Assembly (NCBI GenBank): GCA_014529385.2
Contig: CM043942.1
Location: forward strand, 48,404,244-48,468,243
Direction of reading: 5' to 3'
Length of the DNA stretch: 64,000 bases
From: Adiantum capillus-veneris
Taxonomy: Eukaryota > Streptophyta > Polypodiopsida > Polypodiales > Pteridaceae
Shown piece by piece: positions 33,904 through 45,189 of this stretch. Both the position numbers and the translations under genes were made by a program. The notes beneath the pieces were generated by a model. That model had not been told where the DNA came from, made no database searches, and saw only the letters and a program-made list of their open reading frames with translations. How positions within the stretch are numbered: position 1 is the first letter of the stretch; each line of letters starts with the position of its first letter.

Positions 33904-35119
33904 ATGGAGAACGAGGAAGCTATTGACACTGATGTGCTCCTGCACAACATCACTACTGCTGAGCAAGTTGTTGATTACAACAATAAAATTTTGTATGTCG
34001 CACCATTAGAGGGGAACAATCCACTTGGTTTATTTGCTGATGTGTTCTATGAGGAGCTCAGTTTTCCTACGATCTACTTTGGAGAGCCTAGAAAATACCA
34101 CCAATACGTATCTAAAAATTACCAAACAGTAGCCAAATGGGAGCTTATGCACAAAGATAGACGTTTTGCCCTCAACATCGAAAACTTATTTTTCAAATCA
34201 GTGAAAATCATGACGCAAAAAATACTATCCTCCATTTGGATATGCCTACGCAAAGCAAAACTTGAGGGAGGATCCTTGTTTGCTGGACATGTTTGTCAGG
34301 ACACAAACATAGAAAAGTAGTCTCGTCACAACTAGGATACAGAGACTTCGAAGTGCTTCGTACCTCGCCAAATTACAAAGAAAAATATAAAAAAAATGTT
34401 TTCGGCATGATTCGACAACTAGGGCCACCAATTTTCTTTGTGACATTTTCTTCAGCTAAAAAACGTTGGAAAAAACTTGTTGATGCCTTGGAACAAATAG
34501 TGACGCTTAAACAAGATAGCGATGAAAGCGATAGCTCCTTCCGTAGACGTTTGGTGCGAGCAGATCCAATAACAACAGCTCACTTCTACCTTAACCGCTT
34601 CACAGCCATGAAAAGAACACTAAACGATAGCAAATTATGCGGAAAACTTCTTGATTATTTCTTCGTGATAGAGTTTCAAAGTCGTGGCCACGCCAGCATG
34701 ATCATGGTCTTTTATGGGTTGAACAAGCTCCTATATTTGAACATGACACAGATGATGCTATTGTGGCATTCGTAGACAGGTACATAAGTATATATGGCTC
34801 CAAGCTTCCATCAGACCTTTATGAAATACAAACGCACCATCATAGAAAAACTTGCCTCAAGAAAGGCAAATCCTGTTGTTTTGCCTTCCCAAGGTTCCCC
34901 ATGCCATTCAAAATCATTCTCAGACCGACTAGCAATGACTACGACAACCAGATGAGAAGCAAGAAAACTTTTAAATGCATTCAGAATAGCCTCGATACAC
35001 TTCCCACTGAAACTAGCATTTCTTTTGAGGAATGGTTACAAAGCGTGCATTTGACATTCGAAGAATATACTTTGGCAATAACAAACTCACTATCTGCAGC
35101 AACAATCTTCTTGAAATGA
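33904..35119 (+). pseudogene. Helitron Rep domain, first part (Helitron_like_N), frameshifted
   Basis: From the ATG at 33904 the frame carries the conserved LYVAPLEGNNPLGLFAD, EELSFPTIYFGEPRKY and KDRRFALNIENLFFKS phrases. It shifts frame near 34300 into RTSPNYKEKYKKNVFGMIRQ, LGPPIFFVTFSSAKKRW and ADPITTAHFYLNRF. The His-hydrophobic-His metal-binding motif of rolling-circle nucleases falls at about 34685-34710 across another one-base shift; the downstream frame reads HDHGLLWVEQAP, giving H-D-H where H-I-H is usual. The next frame (34763-35119) has CCFAFPRFPMP and FEEWLQSVHLTFEEY. Order and spacing follow known Helitron Rep proteins. Confidence 0.88.
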
Positions 35120-35122
35120 AAC

Positions 35123-35755
35123 ATGAAGGACATTTATACAAACAATTTCAACCCCACAATTGCAACACTATGGGATGCAAACACTGATATTCAATTCGTC
35201 TTGAACGCACATGGTGCAGCAAGTTATTGCACATCATACATGACAAAAATCGACAACACATTGATAGCAGCAATAAAATCTCAATTTGATATTTGTGTGG
35301 CCAACAACGCAACAACAATTGAGCGGCTACGTAAGGTCGGCAACACTATTCTCAACACACAACAAATTAGTGCACAACAAGCATCTTACATAGCGCTATC
35401 GTTACCACTCCATACTACAACTCGTGACTTTGTTTACATAAGTACTAACCCTCCTGATCAATGTGCATTAGTTCTCAAAAGAAAAGCATCTCTACAAAAA
35501 CTACACTCATCTGACACAAACATATTCTTCCAAAACATTATTGATAAATATGCTGAAAGACCACAAAGTCTCCATCATCTATGCTTGGCTGAATATGCAT
35601 CAACAATTAAACAAGACGGAACGACTTACAAACCATTGGGCAAAGCTAAGATCATAAGATTCATGAAATATAACATCCTTAAAAACCCAAAAGACCACTA
35701 TAGAGAACAATGCTTGTTATACCTTCCTTGGACAATAACGAAGACCAACATTTGA
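35123..35755 (+). pseudogene. Helitron Rep domain, catalytic tyrosine part
   Basis: This begins NNFNPTIATLWDANTDIQFV and then has ASYCTSYMTKID, with two tyrosines separated by three residues followed by lysine: the Y2 active site that nicks DNA and links covalently to it in Helitron transposition. The frame stays open for 210 residues (through YKPLGKAKIIRFMKY). So the catalytic tyrosines are intact even though neighbouring parts are shifted. Confidence 0.88.
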
Positions 35756-37440
35756 CAGAATCTTGTACATGGAGTGATGTATATAATGAACATATACAAG
35801 CCATAAAATCAAATGAGCTCAAGTTCAATAAAGACCCAAGCCCAATAGAAAAAAACCAAATGTATTACATTTCCTCCCCGACCACAACTAGTACAACCAA
35901 CAATGACTCACATGCCTCGCATGATGCAAACATTTTTAATGACCTGCACATTAATATGCACTCTAAAAATACTTTCCACTTGCAACATTTCAAGTACACC
36001 TCCATGAAAAATGATGACTTCCATGCAGGCATTGACAAATTAAATGACCAACAACGACACATATTTGACGACATAATGTTGAAAAAACGAATTCAACCCA
36101 ATAAACAAATACACCTCTTTCTCATAGGAGGTGCAAGAACAGGAAAAAAATTCACATTACTATTGTTAGTGGAAGCATTGCAACGATTTTACAACCATAG
36201 AAGCGCACCAAGTCCAGAATCTCCAAAAGCATTGCTAATGACATACACAGGAAAGGCAACTTTTAATATTGGTGGCACCACAATCCACTTAGCACTTTAC
36301 TTGCCTCTAATTACTTCTACACAAACAAGATTGAGTGCTGAAAAGTTGAATGCGCTTTCTCTCCTTTATAAAGACTTGAGACTTGTAGTTTTTGATGAGG
36401 TCTCCTTGATAGGTTCAAGAGTATTCTCCATGACTGACTCTTGTTTGCAAGCAATCAAGCGCAATCACGATAAATCGTTAGGTGGGTTGGATGTCGTTCT
36501 TTGTGGTGATCTGTGTCAGGCAAGCTCTATTAAGGATACTCTCGCAAAAACATACGCTTTTAGAAGCAATTTTCCCATCATATTGGCACACTCATCCACA
36601 ATGCTACGAACTTACACTAACAATGCGACAAAATGATCGAACATTCATAGATATTCTTAATAGACTTCGAATTGCACAACATACTTCTAAGGACTTGGAA
36701 TATCTTAACAACAACTACTATAGACCTGTTCCAACCAACCGTCAAGTTTCTCATCTGTTTTACTCCAACAAAGAAAAGGACGCTCATAATATTGCCATTT
36801 TCAATCAAATGGAGGGAACGCCTCAAACTTTCATCGCTATTGACAAAAGAAATAACTCATGCAACAAAACAATTAGCATTCTTGCAGATCCCAAATCCAC
36901 TAGAGGATTGCATTCCACACTCAACCTAAAAGCAGGCATTGTTGTCGAGTTATGCGCAGGGAACTTGGATATTCTTGATGGATTGGTTAACGGAGCAGAA
37001 GGGGAGTACAAAAACAAGCAAAAAAACAATAATTTAGGTTCATTTCTCCAACTCTCTCATTGGAAAGAGAAAACGCTATGAAAATCAAGCATTGTATTCA
37101 TCGACCATTAACAAAGAATGGACCCCAGTAGAACGAGTCGTTCGTGAATTCCAAGTCGGAAAAAGCTTGAACATCATCTCCAGATACCAATTCCCATTGC
37201 AACCAGCTAGTGCTCGAACAATTCATTGCTCCAAGGGTCTTATATTGCAAACACTAACCTTCAATCCTGAACACATAAGAACACATGGTCTCACATACAC
37301 AGCATTGTCATGCGTCCGAGACCCAACTAATCTTTACCTGCTCAAAAGAATACAACCTTCCCATATCAAGGTCTACCAACCTGTACTAAAAGAACTAGAT
37401 CGCCTAAAAGCACAAGCTAAATGGATCTCCACTCAAAAGT
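35710..37440 (+). pseudogene. Helitron SF1 (Pif1-like) helicase, frameshifted
   Basis: Helicase motifs appear in order. These are LNDQQRHIFDDI; a Walker A variant, LIGGARTGKKFT (usual GGAGTGKS/T); YTGKATFNIGGTTIHLAL; Walker B VVFDEVSLIG; CGDLCQ (usually GDFFQ); and YELTLTMRQNDRTFIDILNR (in the overlapping frame from 36482). From 37092 come IHCSKGLILQTL and HGLTYTALSCVRDPTNLYLL (motifs V-VI). At least two frame changes occur (near 36600 and 37080). The lysine of Walker A is kept but its neighbours deviate. This 5'-3' helicase would unwind DNA from the Rep nick. Confidence 0.88.
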
Positions 37441-38100
37441 CATTAAAAGCTTACTCAAACACACATATTATAATTCAATCTCTCAACATTGTGTCCTTCA
37501 ATAAACACATAAGAAAGATTACAACAAATTCCATCCTCATGACATCGCATGTACTTTGTTTGCAAGAGACAAGACTAAAAAAATTAATACCACATCCAAT
37601 ACTAGGCTTTCTACAACACCAATTTAATGCAAAGCTGGGTGTTTCAGTTCTCCAACAAGAAACACTAATCCACTTTGACCATGGGAATATTTCTCGTCCG
37701 GGAATTGAGATGTTGCATACAAAAATCAAGTTCACAAACAACAAAATCATCAAAATAGTTTCCCTTTAAAATTCACCTTCAACAAGGCTAACAAATTTAA
37801 TAGACGTATTAAAAACATTGCTTCAACAACACACTATGGAAATTCCAATCATTATCTTGGGTGACTTCAACATTGACATTAAAGTTCCTAATACTTCCTA
37901 ATATCAGCTTTCCTCTTTCCTAAACAAATATAACATCCGACAATTGGTAAAAGATGTTACAACTATGTACGGATCTTCTTTGGACCATATTTGGGCGAGC
38001 TCTGCAATCTTCGAATACGAATCAGGATCCAGCTACATGTACTGGACCGATCACTCCGCGACATACATTATGCTACCTTCTGACCACCTTTGACATAGCC
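37440..38100 (+). pseudogene. Helitron C-terminal AP-like (EEP) endonuclease domain
   Basis: Directly after helicase motif VI the frame continues with IIQSLNIVSFNKHIRKI and HVLCLQETRLKKL, the start of an exonuclease-endonuclease-phosphatase fold. After a stop at 37767 the remaining signature follows: IPIIILGDFNIDI near 37840, a SSLDHIWASS segment near 37975, and SYMYWTDHSATYI near 38030. So the glutamate, the D-x-N, the late aspartate and the D-H of the catalytic set are all readable. This order (Rep, helicase, EN) is that of Helentron-type elements known mainly from animals, whose EN resembles that of CR1-type LINEs. It differs from the endonuclease of the plant LINE at 42.9 kb. Confidence 0.8.
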
Positions 38101-38157
38101 ACTCCCCATTTATTCATCATGTTGCAGGCCTCTGTGATCTCTCACCTTGTTTTTGAA

Positions 38158-39062
38158 GGCTACCATTTACAACATATATTAAAATTATTATTGAATACCT
38201 TGAAATTTGAAAGGCGTGTGCCCGTCTAAAAAATCAACCCTAGGCAATAATGGCTCTTATATGATCAAAATAAGAACATACTTTATTGCATGGACTCTTC
38301 TATTATTCCTCCAAAACTATTCCCTTAACTACGCAAAACTCCCAATGTTTTTTTACTCTTGTACAAGCCCTTAAAAAAAAAAAAAAAGCAGAACTCACAA
38401 TTGTGAGTGCATTATATTGATCATCTGTAAAAATTACAAGGTCTTGCCATGCTCGTGTTGAGCCATGACATCATCCAGGGACCACAGTTACATTGGCTAT
38501 ATGGGTAGCCACCCCTTACGAACCGCTCCCTATCCTTGATACACAAGGTCAATTACCATGTCCTTCTGAGATCTTCTATTTTTACCATTGGCCAAGGTTT
38601 TCCCCCTTCCTAGGCATTCCATCTGCTGACAACAAGGCACCAATAGTCCTTGACCAATCCTCCAAGTTTTGCTTGCGCCCGAGCATCCATATTAGCACTT
38701 TGCTTTCGTGTATAATTTCTGTGAAGCTTGCCACCTTAGATCCACCTTCAAACACACGGCGGTTCCTTGTGTGCCATACATTCTTACAAGGCTAGTGATG
38801 CATACTATATTCTCAAGGCATATCTCTAGTTCTTAAGGTCCACTATGGTTTCGTTTGTGGCCTACACCTTTTATGCATGTATTTACTCTAAGTGCACGTA
38901 TCCCAACTAAAGCTCCCCCTGGAGATAGTCATGTCTCTCAACCTACTTGCCTTCTAGCCGCTCTACTACTTTTATGTAATGGAAATCCCTCATTGAATGT
39001 GAAAAATGATGGGTAGCCTCAAGGTACAACATGCTGACAATTAAACTGGCACTCATTTGTTG
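38158..39062. repeat. repeat family C, copy 1 (with LINE-tail insertion)
   Basis: From gctaccatttacaacatata to catttgttgtctt this matches 62379-62866. The only large difference is the 412-bp LINE tail at 38371-38782. It starts about 60 bp after the end of the Helitron endonuclease, so it may be the Helitron's 3' noncoding end. Confidence 0.85.
38371..38782 (-). mobile_element. 5'-truncated LINE insertion (3' tail only)
   Basis: In minus orientation this matches the 3' untranslated end of the LINE at 40.4-46.9 kb: the actcacaattgtgag palindrome, the attacaaggt and gccatgaca phrases, and an A-tail of about 15 (read here as T-complement, A-run at 38373-38387). The flanks tacaagcc/ttacaagg recall the uninterrupted tacaagcc at about 62585 in the paralogous repeat, giving a target duplication of about 8-10 bp and a true empty site. 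Confidence 0.85.
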
Positions 39063-39087
39063 TCTTGTTATTTAAAGGGGAGTAATG

Positions 39088-39200
39088 AATGTGTAGCTTG
39101 GTGTTTAAGTATTGGACTCGTTCTACAAGGTTGAAATCATGACTGCATAAAACATAGTGTGAGCACGTGCACGCCAACGTGTGTGTGTTTTGTATGATTT
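39088..39200 (+). mobile_element. possible tRNA-derived SINE
   Basis: An A-box-like TAGCTTGGTGTTTAAG is at 39094 and a B-box-like GGTTGAAATCATG about 40 bp later. The A-box resembles that of the SINE at 12.2 kb. No flanking duplication was identified. Confidence 0.45.
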
Positions 39201-39209
39201 ATTATCCAT

Positions 39210-39860
39210 CCCTTACGCACCCACCTCCATTTTGGGCGAGCCCCTCCTCGGCCAAAAGTATACTACCGCTCACTATTCGGCATGATTTATAGATTGCATA
39301 GTTTGAACTCAGATCTATTGCTCAATTGAGAGGACTAGTGCAACCCTAATGGTATGAGCGATGTCAAAGAAGGCCAACTAGCAAGTGTGCCTCATATCAC
39401 ATAGTGAGTAAGGGGGGAAATCTAGGAGAGAAGTTCCATAGAAAAGTTTAAATTGATGGGGATTCTTGGCAAAATTAAACTTAGAGAATATGGAGTGAGG
39501 CAATCTCATCATAGACACTGTTCACACGGGTATGGAAGAATCATGGGCAAGGGTTCAATGACCTTACCCATAAGTGAAGAGCTAAATCGGTAAACAAAGA
39601 AAGGTGTGTAAGTTTGTGTGTGCACATGGCACCCAACTTGAAGTGGGAAAGATGGACAACAAATTTAGTGTTTAAAATTGTTTTTTAATAAATTACCTAG
39701 TGACTTTTTTATGAAACTCTTTGGATGACATTTTGGTACTCCTTGCGAAGTGTGAAAATCATTATGAGAGAACGTGTTTGCATACTGCACATGCTCGAAA
39801 TAAACCTCGCACCTACAAAATTTGAAATTTACTGCCAAATTAAACATTTGAAGGTGAGAC
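39210..39860. other. no recognisable gene
   Basis: Spacer with short frames only. Confidence 0.4.
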
Positions 39861-39864
39861 GACC

Positions 39865-40228
39865 TCTTAAATAGTGGAAAATTAAATCTTAAAACCTTCA
39901 AATATACTCAATATGACTCTTAGTTGTACATTTTCCAAGTTTTGGAAAACAAGGGTGTGCGTTCGTGCACATGCACACGCTTGCCCCATGGGCTGTGAGT
40001 CAAAGAAGGCATTTGACAAGCAAGATCAAAACGAGCAAAGACCTATAAGAGATGACCTTTGAAATTGTGGAAAATAAATCTAAAAACCTTAAATATATTC
40101 AATATGACTCTTATTTTTAGGTTTTCCAAGTTTTGGAAAACACGGGTGTGCGTGCACGCGCTTGCCCCATGGGCTATGAATTGAAGAAGGCATTGGGCAA
40201 GCAAGATAAAAAAGAACAAAGACCTATA
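39865..40228 (+). repeat. tandem duplication, ~187-bp unit
   Basis: Two units share caatatgactctta, ttttccaagttttggaaaac, cgcttgccccatgggct and acaaagacctataag. The unit contains a short palindrome (ttttccaagttttggaaaa). Confidence 0.85.
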
Positions 40229-40300
40229 AGTTAAATATGGCATGTGACTCTGCTACTCTTAAGCCAATACAAGGCTTAGCATTTGTTCAACCGGTAGTGA

Positions 40301-40303
<3 letters not shown>

Positions 40304-40393
<90 letters not shown>
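40304..40393. repeat. (AG)n microsatellite, ~90 bp
   Basis: The longest dinucleotide tract in the window, pure GA. It lies 50 bp upstream of the possible LINE target duplication. Confidence 0.98.
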
Positions 40394-40396
<3 letters not shown>

Positions 40397-40830
40397 GGGG
40401 CCAAAACCAAAAATATTGGTATGACAATGACGTCCGTTAACATTTCAATAAAAGAGTAAAGTATGAGCATTCCGGTAAGATTAGGAAGTGAAATGATGAA
40501 AGAAAAATGCATGACACAGAAGAAAGTTTCAATAGTAGCGTGGCGATGGCGGTAGCAGGGTAGAAGAAGCGTGCAGGCTTCTTGGGACTAGGTCTCGCTG
40601 TGCATGAGTGTGTGGCATACTCCGGAGTGAGGTTTGTTCACCTGCGAGGTCTGCTCCTTGTGCGCCGAGGCCATTCTGGACCCACAAAATAGGGAGCTTT
40701 TGGATGTCAGCCTCAGCGGCTTGGAGGAGATGAATAGGGTAGCGCCAAGCTGCTAGTGCATCGCATCTCCCCCCCCCCACTCCAGCACGCCCACCTCCAC
40801 TCAACCTGCTGCACAATACCCCTCAGCACT

Positions 40831-40932
40831 TAATAATCGCGATGGCATCATAGTTAATAATCGTTTGCAACATACGTTAATTATCGTTGGTAGCAAGTGT
40901 TAATAATCGTTGGCAGCTTTAGTTAATTATCA
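40831..40932 (+). repeat. ~23-bp subrepeats in the LINE 5' region
   Basis: Four and a half units begin taataatcg or taattatcg at 40831, 40855, 40878, 40901 and 40924, with spacing of 23-24 bp. Tandem subrepeats in a LINE 5' untranslated region can carry its internal promoter; here that is inference. Confidence 0.8.
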
Positions 40933-41052
40933 CCCTTGCTCTTTAAGACCTCCCTTTTGCATGGTACCCCTTTCACACCAGAGCCTTAAAGCCGGGAGTT
41001 TGCGGTTGGCCCAATTGTGGAATTGAGCGATTGATAAGCTACTAAAGGTTAT

Positions 41053-42601
41053 ATGCTAATGGAATTCGACGGTCTCGCCGTAAATGATGACATTTGCAAA
41101 TTCTCGCAGATATTAGCGGCAAGGAAAATGTCCGAAACGGAGCTAGCGGTGCCAATGAATATAGGCGGCGTCTTGGTCTTGAGATCGGAGCATGACACGG
41201 AAATGTCAGGCCCCAGCTCGCCAAAGGTATCAACCATGCAAGAGCTCAAAATTGCTCCGACCGAAAAAGTCCCCTCTGAGGAAACAGGAGTGAAAATGGG
41301 CTCAGCACAAGGGTTCAAATTCGAAGTAAAAACCATCAAAGACGGGGTTCCTCAGGGACCAATCTGTGTGAATGTAAATAAAGCGTCAAGTTCATCGGCT
41401 ACTTGCAGGCCAGGTATATCGTTTGCTAGCATACTCAAGGGGCCTAACTCTAGGGATAATGGAAAAAGCTCAGCAGAAGGGATGTCAAGTGCAGGGGATA
41501 TCAAAAACCTAAAGAATACAAAAGCTAGACTGCAACAAGAGCTCTTGGAAGTCAACAAGATGCTTGAGTCCGGCCCTAACAACAACAAAAGAACTTGCTC
41601 CCATTCAGAACTCAGTGTGCTGGTAGAAGACGGGTTGGTAGATCGAGCCTTCTCTGCTTTTAAAAATCCCTCCTCCACAACATGTGGAGGTTGTCGAGGC
41701 TATTACTGTAGCGATTCCACCAGCACGGATAAAAAAACAGCTAGCCATCCAAGCTAAGATGACGCTTGTATTTGGATTCAGTGGAAGAATCCCGAACAGA
41801 TTTGAGATGATCCAATGGCTGCAAGGCCCTCAAATCCTTGGTCATGGAGGAGCAGTTGAAAGTACTTCATACCTAGCTAACGGGTTTTGCTCAGTGAGAT
41901 TCAAAGAGGCCTCTGATGTGGATAAGATCCTCGACAAAGGGCCCCTAGTATTTAATAGGACTACGGTGTGTGTGGTGCCTTGGGAGCTAGTGTTCGACTC
42001 GGCTGAATCTTTGCAAGCGGTTCATCCGGTCTGGGTAGAGTTTGTGGGACTGCCTAGCTGGCTGTGGGATAATCTCAGGATGCTTGCTAGCCAACTGGGC
42101 ACTCCCTTATTTATACCTAGTAAGAGAGGGTTTGACAGAACTTCAAACAGGGTTTGTATAGGATGGGATTTGTCTAAAACGCCACCTAAAAGCATGGTTA
42201 TCAATGTCGGAGTTGGGCTTGTTACCATTCCGCTAAACTTTGAAACTTACTTTGGGGCATGTTTTAAATGCAACAACTTTGGTCACTTTGCCAAGGATTT
42301 CCCATTGAATTCTAATGGTACTACAGCTCCGGCAGTACAGGGCCCCAATAAAATGGAATCCCCGATGGGAGGGCTTGAGAAGCAGGGAGACAATAATGAA
42401 GGGACAAATACAGGGAAGGGTGAAGGAGGGATGGTGTGTGAGAAAATGGATACAAAGATGAAGGAAAAGATGATGGAAGAATCGGTTCCCATACAACAAG
42501 CTTCTGAAGGTAGAGGAAATATTAATAGGATCATTACTCCCGCTGCTACCCCCAAATTTATGACAGTAACAACGGCGATGGCTGTCCAAGTCCGGGTCTG
42601 A
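41053..42601 (+). pseudogene. LINE ORF1: DUF4283-like domain and zinc knuckle
   Basis: The first frame (41053-41680) holds a low-complexity region and a coiled-coil-like segment (NLKNTKARLQQELLEVNKML). One frameshift near 41680 moves to a second frame with FGFSGRIPNRFEMIQWLQGP, GFCSVRFKEASDVDKIL, VVPWELVFD and VHPVWVEFVGLPSWLWDNLR, which is the DUF4283-type RNA-binding domain of plant LINE ORF1 proteins. A CCHC knuckle follows (CFKCNNFGHFAKDF), with the last cysteine replaced by aspartate. This protein coats the LINE RNA. The C-terminus is charged and unstructured. Confidence 0.85.
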
Positions 42602-42858
42602 AAAGAGCCAAAAGAGTGTAGGCAGTAGTAAGAGACTCCAAAGTGTTGCAAGTCGTCAGAACGCTGGAGGTGAAAGGATCTAATGCATCCTCCACCCCTT
42701 CAAAATAAGGGGGGTTCATTATCCCTCTGCACAATCCATTTGCAACACTGCAAGAAAATAAATCCTCTGACTTGGAACCCCCGGATTCTCCTGAAACCAG
42801 GGGGGAATGATTCGGATGCTGAAGAATTCGTTCCTCTATCCCAATGAACTCCGTATTA

Positions 42859-43612
42859 ATGATGGAGTCTCTCACTATCCAATCTTGGAACGTAAAGGGG
42901 TTGAAAACCCAGAAGAAGAGTACTTTTTTTTGGGAGGAAATAAAAAAGGAGAAGACAATCAACTTTGGGCCATTCAGGAACACCATTTAGACGCCCATAG
43001 CAAGAGAAAGCAGATGCTAGGAAAGAAACTGGTATTCTATAGAGAAGGAAATAACGCCTTCAGTGGCGTCCTTAGCATTGTGGACAGAGAATTGGAGCGG
43101 AAGTTGGTTCTTGACCACCCATCCGGCAGGATCCTGCGGATTAGAATCAGATGGGAAGGGCGTCCCCTCACCATTGTGAATGTGTATAGCTCTTGCAATG
43201 CAAAATATAGAGCCAAACTATGGATGCATGTCAGAGATACCCCTATTGAAGGGAGTGGTTTTTGGTTGGTGACTTTAACATGGTAGAAAAGATCAAGGAT
43301 AGAACAGGATCCTCCAATGTGCTGGTGGCTGGCTCAGAAAGGTCTAAATGGAAAAGTTTGTGCGCAAAGTGGGCAATGATCCACTTATGGGATGTTGGCC
43401 CATGGAACAGCACTCTTGGGTTCACCTACACAAGCCTTCAGTATGCCCGCACTGCCTCCAGACTGAACAGATGCTATTGCTCGCACCAAGCTGACTGGAT
43501 GCCAACGCTGATGGAAATGAAGGTAGTCCCAACAACAATCCTCTTGGATCACATTCCTCTGCGCATTCAATTTAAGAAGAATAAAGAGGAGGAGAAGGCC
43601 CCAAGAGGTTAA
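42859..43612 (+). pseudogene. LINE ORF2 endonuclease domain
   Basis: The start is taken at ATGATGGAG (42859), giving MMESLTIQSWNVKGLKTQKK, the classic N-terminus of the AP-like endonuclease. A frameshift between about 42930 and 42975 leads into LWAIQEHHLDAHSKRKQM (catalytic E), then VNVYSSCNAKYRAKLW. After another shift near 43265 come VGDFNMVEKIKDRTG (D-x-N) and a region ending LLDHIPLRI, where SDHxP is usual. This enzyme nicks target DNA to start reverse transcription. Confidence 0.85.
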
Positions 43613-44099
43613 AAAGAACTGTTGGTAACAGGGGCACCTCTTCAAAGACCCTCTTTTTAGGAATCTAGCCAAGAAAGCACTGGGTAAGCTAAAAAAATAT
43701 GTCGACCTCAACAAGCACAATGCGTGGGACCTCTTTTCTCGGAGGATCCAGAAAGCAATCAAAACCTCGGGCCCCCAAATCAAGAAAGCTAGGGAGGATC
43801 ACCTGTTGCATCTTTCAGTGGAGGTACAATTGCTTACCACTATAAAATGGGCAGACTACTGAGGGCAAACACAAACGATGGTTTGAAGCCAAATCGAACC
43901 TCGCTAATGAGTAGATAGAAGATATAAAAAAGGCTAGACTTCTCTCTAGGGAGATTTATTTGCAACCAGAAGCCTCCAATCAAGCTCATTTTTTTAGGGC
44001 TCTAAAAAAATCAAGAAGAGCCAGGGCCACGTCCGCTCGTTCGATGATGAGAAAGGGACAGCAGTTCATAACCGGGATGAAATGGCTGGTATGATGCTA

Positions 44100-45139
44100 G
44101 CTATCTCAGTCAAATCATTGGACGGCTGGAGACCCAGTCCCAAGAAGTGGAGGAAGCCAGAGGGACCTTACTACAGAGTGTTAAAAAGGAAATTCCCCAC
44201 TCAGAAGCTAATAACTTGGAATGGGCATTTTCTGAAGACGAATGTTCACTAGCATTGCAAGCCCTTGGCAAGGAAAATTTCCCTGGTCGGGATGGGATGA
44301 CAGTGGAATTCTATGCAGAATTTTGGGATGATCTCAAGGCCCCAATCACAAGTTTGGTTAATAAAGCCATGTTCGATGGGTCGTTGGAGACAAGTGTGAA
44401 GAGAGCGCTTATCAAGCCCATCCCAAAACAGATCTACTGCTCTAAACTACAACATTGGCACCCTATAATGATGATGTCGGTGGCCTACAAAATTATAGCT
44501 AAAGCAGCGGCCCTCAGACTAGCCCCCTTACTAACCAAGATCATCTCCCCCCATCAACATGGTTTCATTAAAGGAAGGTCCATATACGATAACATATTGG
44601 CAGAAATGGTGGGCATAGAGTACGCAACTGTCACAAAGTAGGAGTGCATTCTAATGCAGTTGGACCTGGACAAGGCCTATGACACAATAACATGGACATA
44701 TATAGAAGCCATCATGGAAGCTCTAGGCTTTGGGCCGCGCCTCTGTTGGATGGTTCGTGTAATGGGGGCTGGAAGCCAGTCAGAGCTCCTATTTAACGGT
44801 AGAATTGTGGGCTCTTTTGAGGTTAAAAGGTCTATTAAACAGGGATGCCCTCTTGCCCCCCTACTTTTCGCCATAGGATCACATCCTCTAATCACGAAGC
44901 TCGAAGCTAGTGCTGAGCGCGGGGAGGTGCAAGGCCTTGTTTTACTAGGAAATAGACAACTCCTGGCAAAATTTTTTGCAGATGATTGTCTCCTCTTCTT
45001 GAAGGCATGCCCCCAGGTCATCAAAAAAGCTATGGAGATTGTACAAATGTTCTTGGTAGCTTCGGTGTCCCAGTGTAATATAGAGAAGTCAAGGATGATT
45101 TCCCTATCAGAAAATGACTCATTTGATCCTTCTGTCTGA
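44100..45139 (+). pseudogene. LINE ORF2 reverse transcriptase
   Basis: From 44147: EDECSLALQALGKENFPGRD, a KPIPKQ segment, ISPHQHGFIKGRSIYDNILA; then a stop at 44639; then MQLDLDKAYDTITWTYIEAI, RSIKQGCPLAPLLFAIGSHP and LLAKFFADDCLLFLKA. The catalytic FADD and the QGCPLAP motif are intact. The region between the endonuclease and 44147 is broken but alignable (ARLLSREIYLQPEA near 43935). Confidence 0.9.
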
Positions 45140-45189
45140 TCAGGGGAGATTGTCACAAAAGGAAAGATTCTTAGACATCTGGGAGCCCC

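Larger units (their letters stand above)
32546..38150 (+). mobile_element. autonomous-type Helitron (Helentron-like), decayed
   Basis: This collects the four coding blocks above: zinc-finger/Myb-like, Rep, helicase and endonuclease, all on the + strand in one continuous order with little spacer. About six to eight stops and frameshifts break it. Termini could not be fixed: no convincing 5' TC or 3' hairpin plus CTRR was located, which would agree with the different ends of Helentrons. The spliced gene at 30.1-31.8 kb and the repeat at 38.16-39.06 kb may belong to it. Confidence 0.85.

Noticed and set aside
39290-39360. Minus-strand SINE
   Set aside because: A B-box-like phrase (GAGTTCAAACT) exists but no A box at the right distance.
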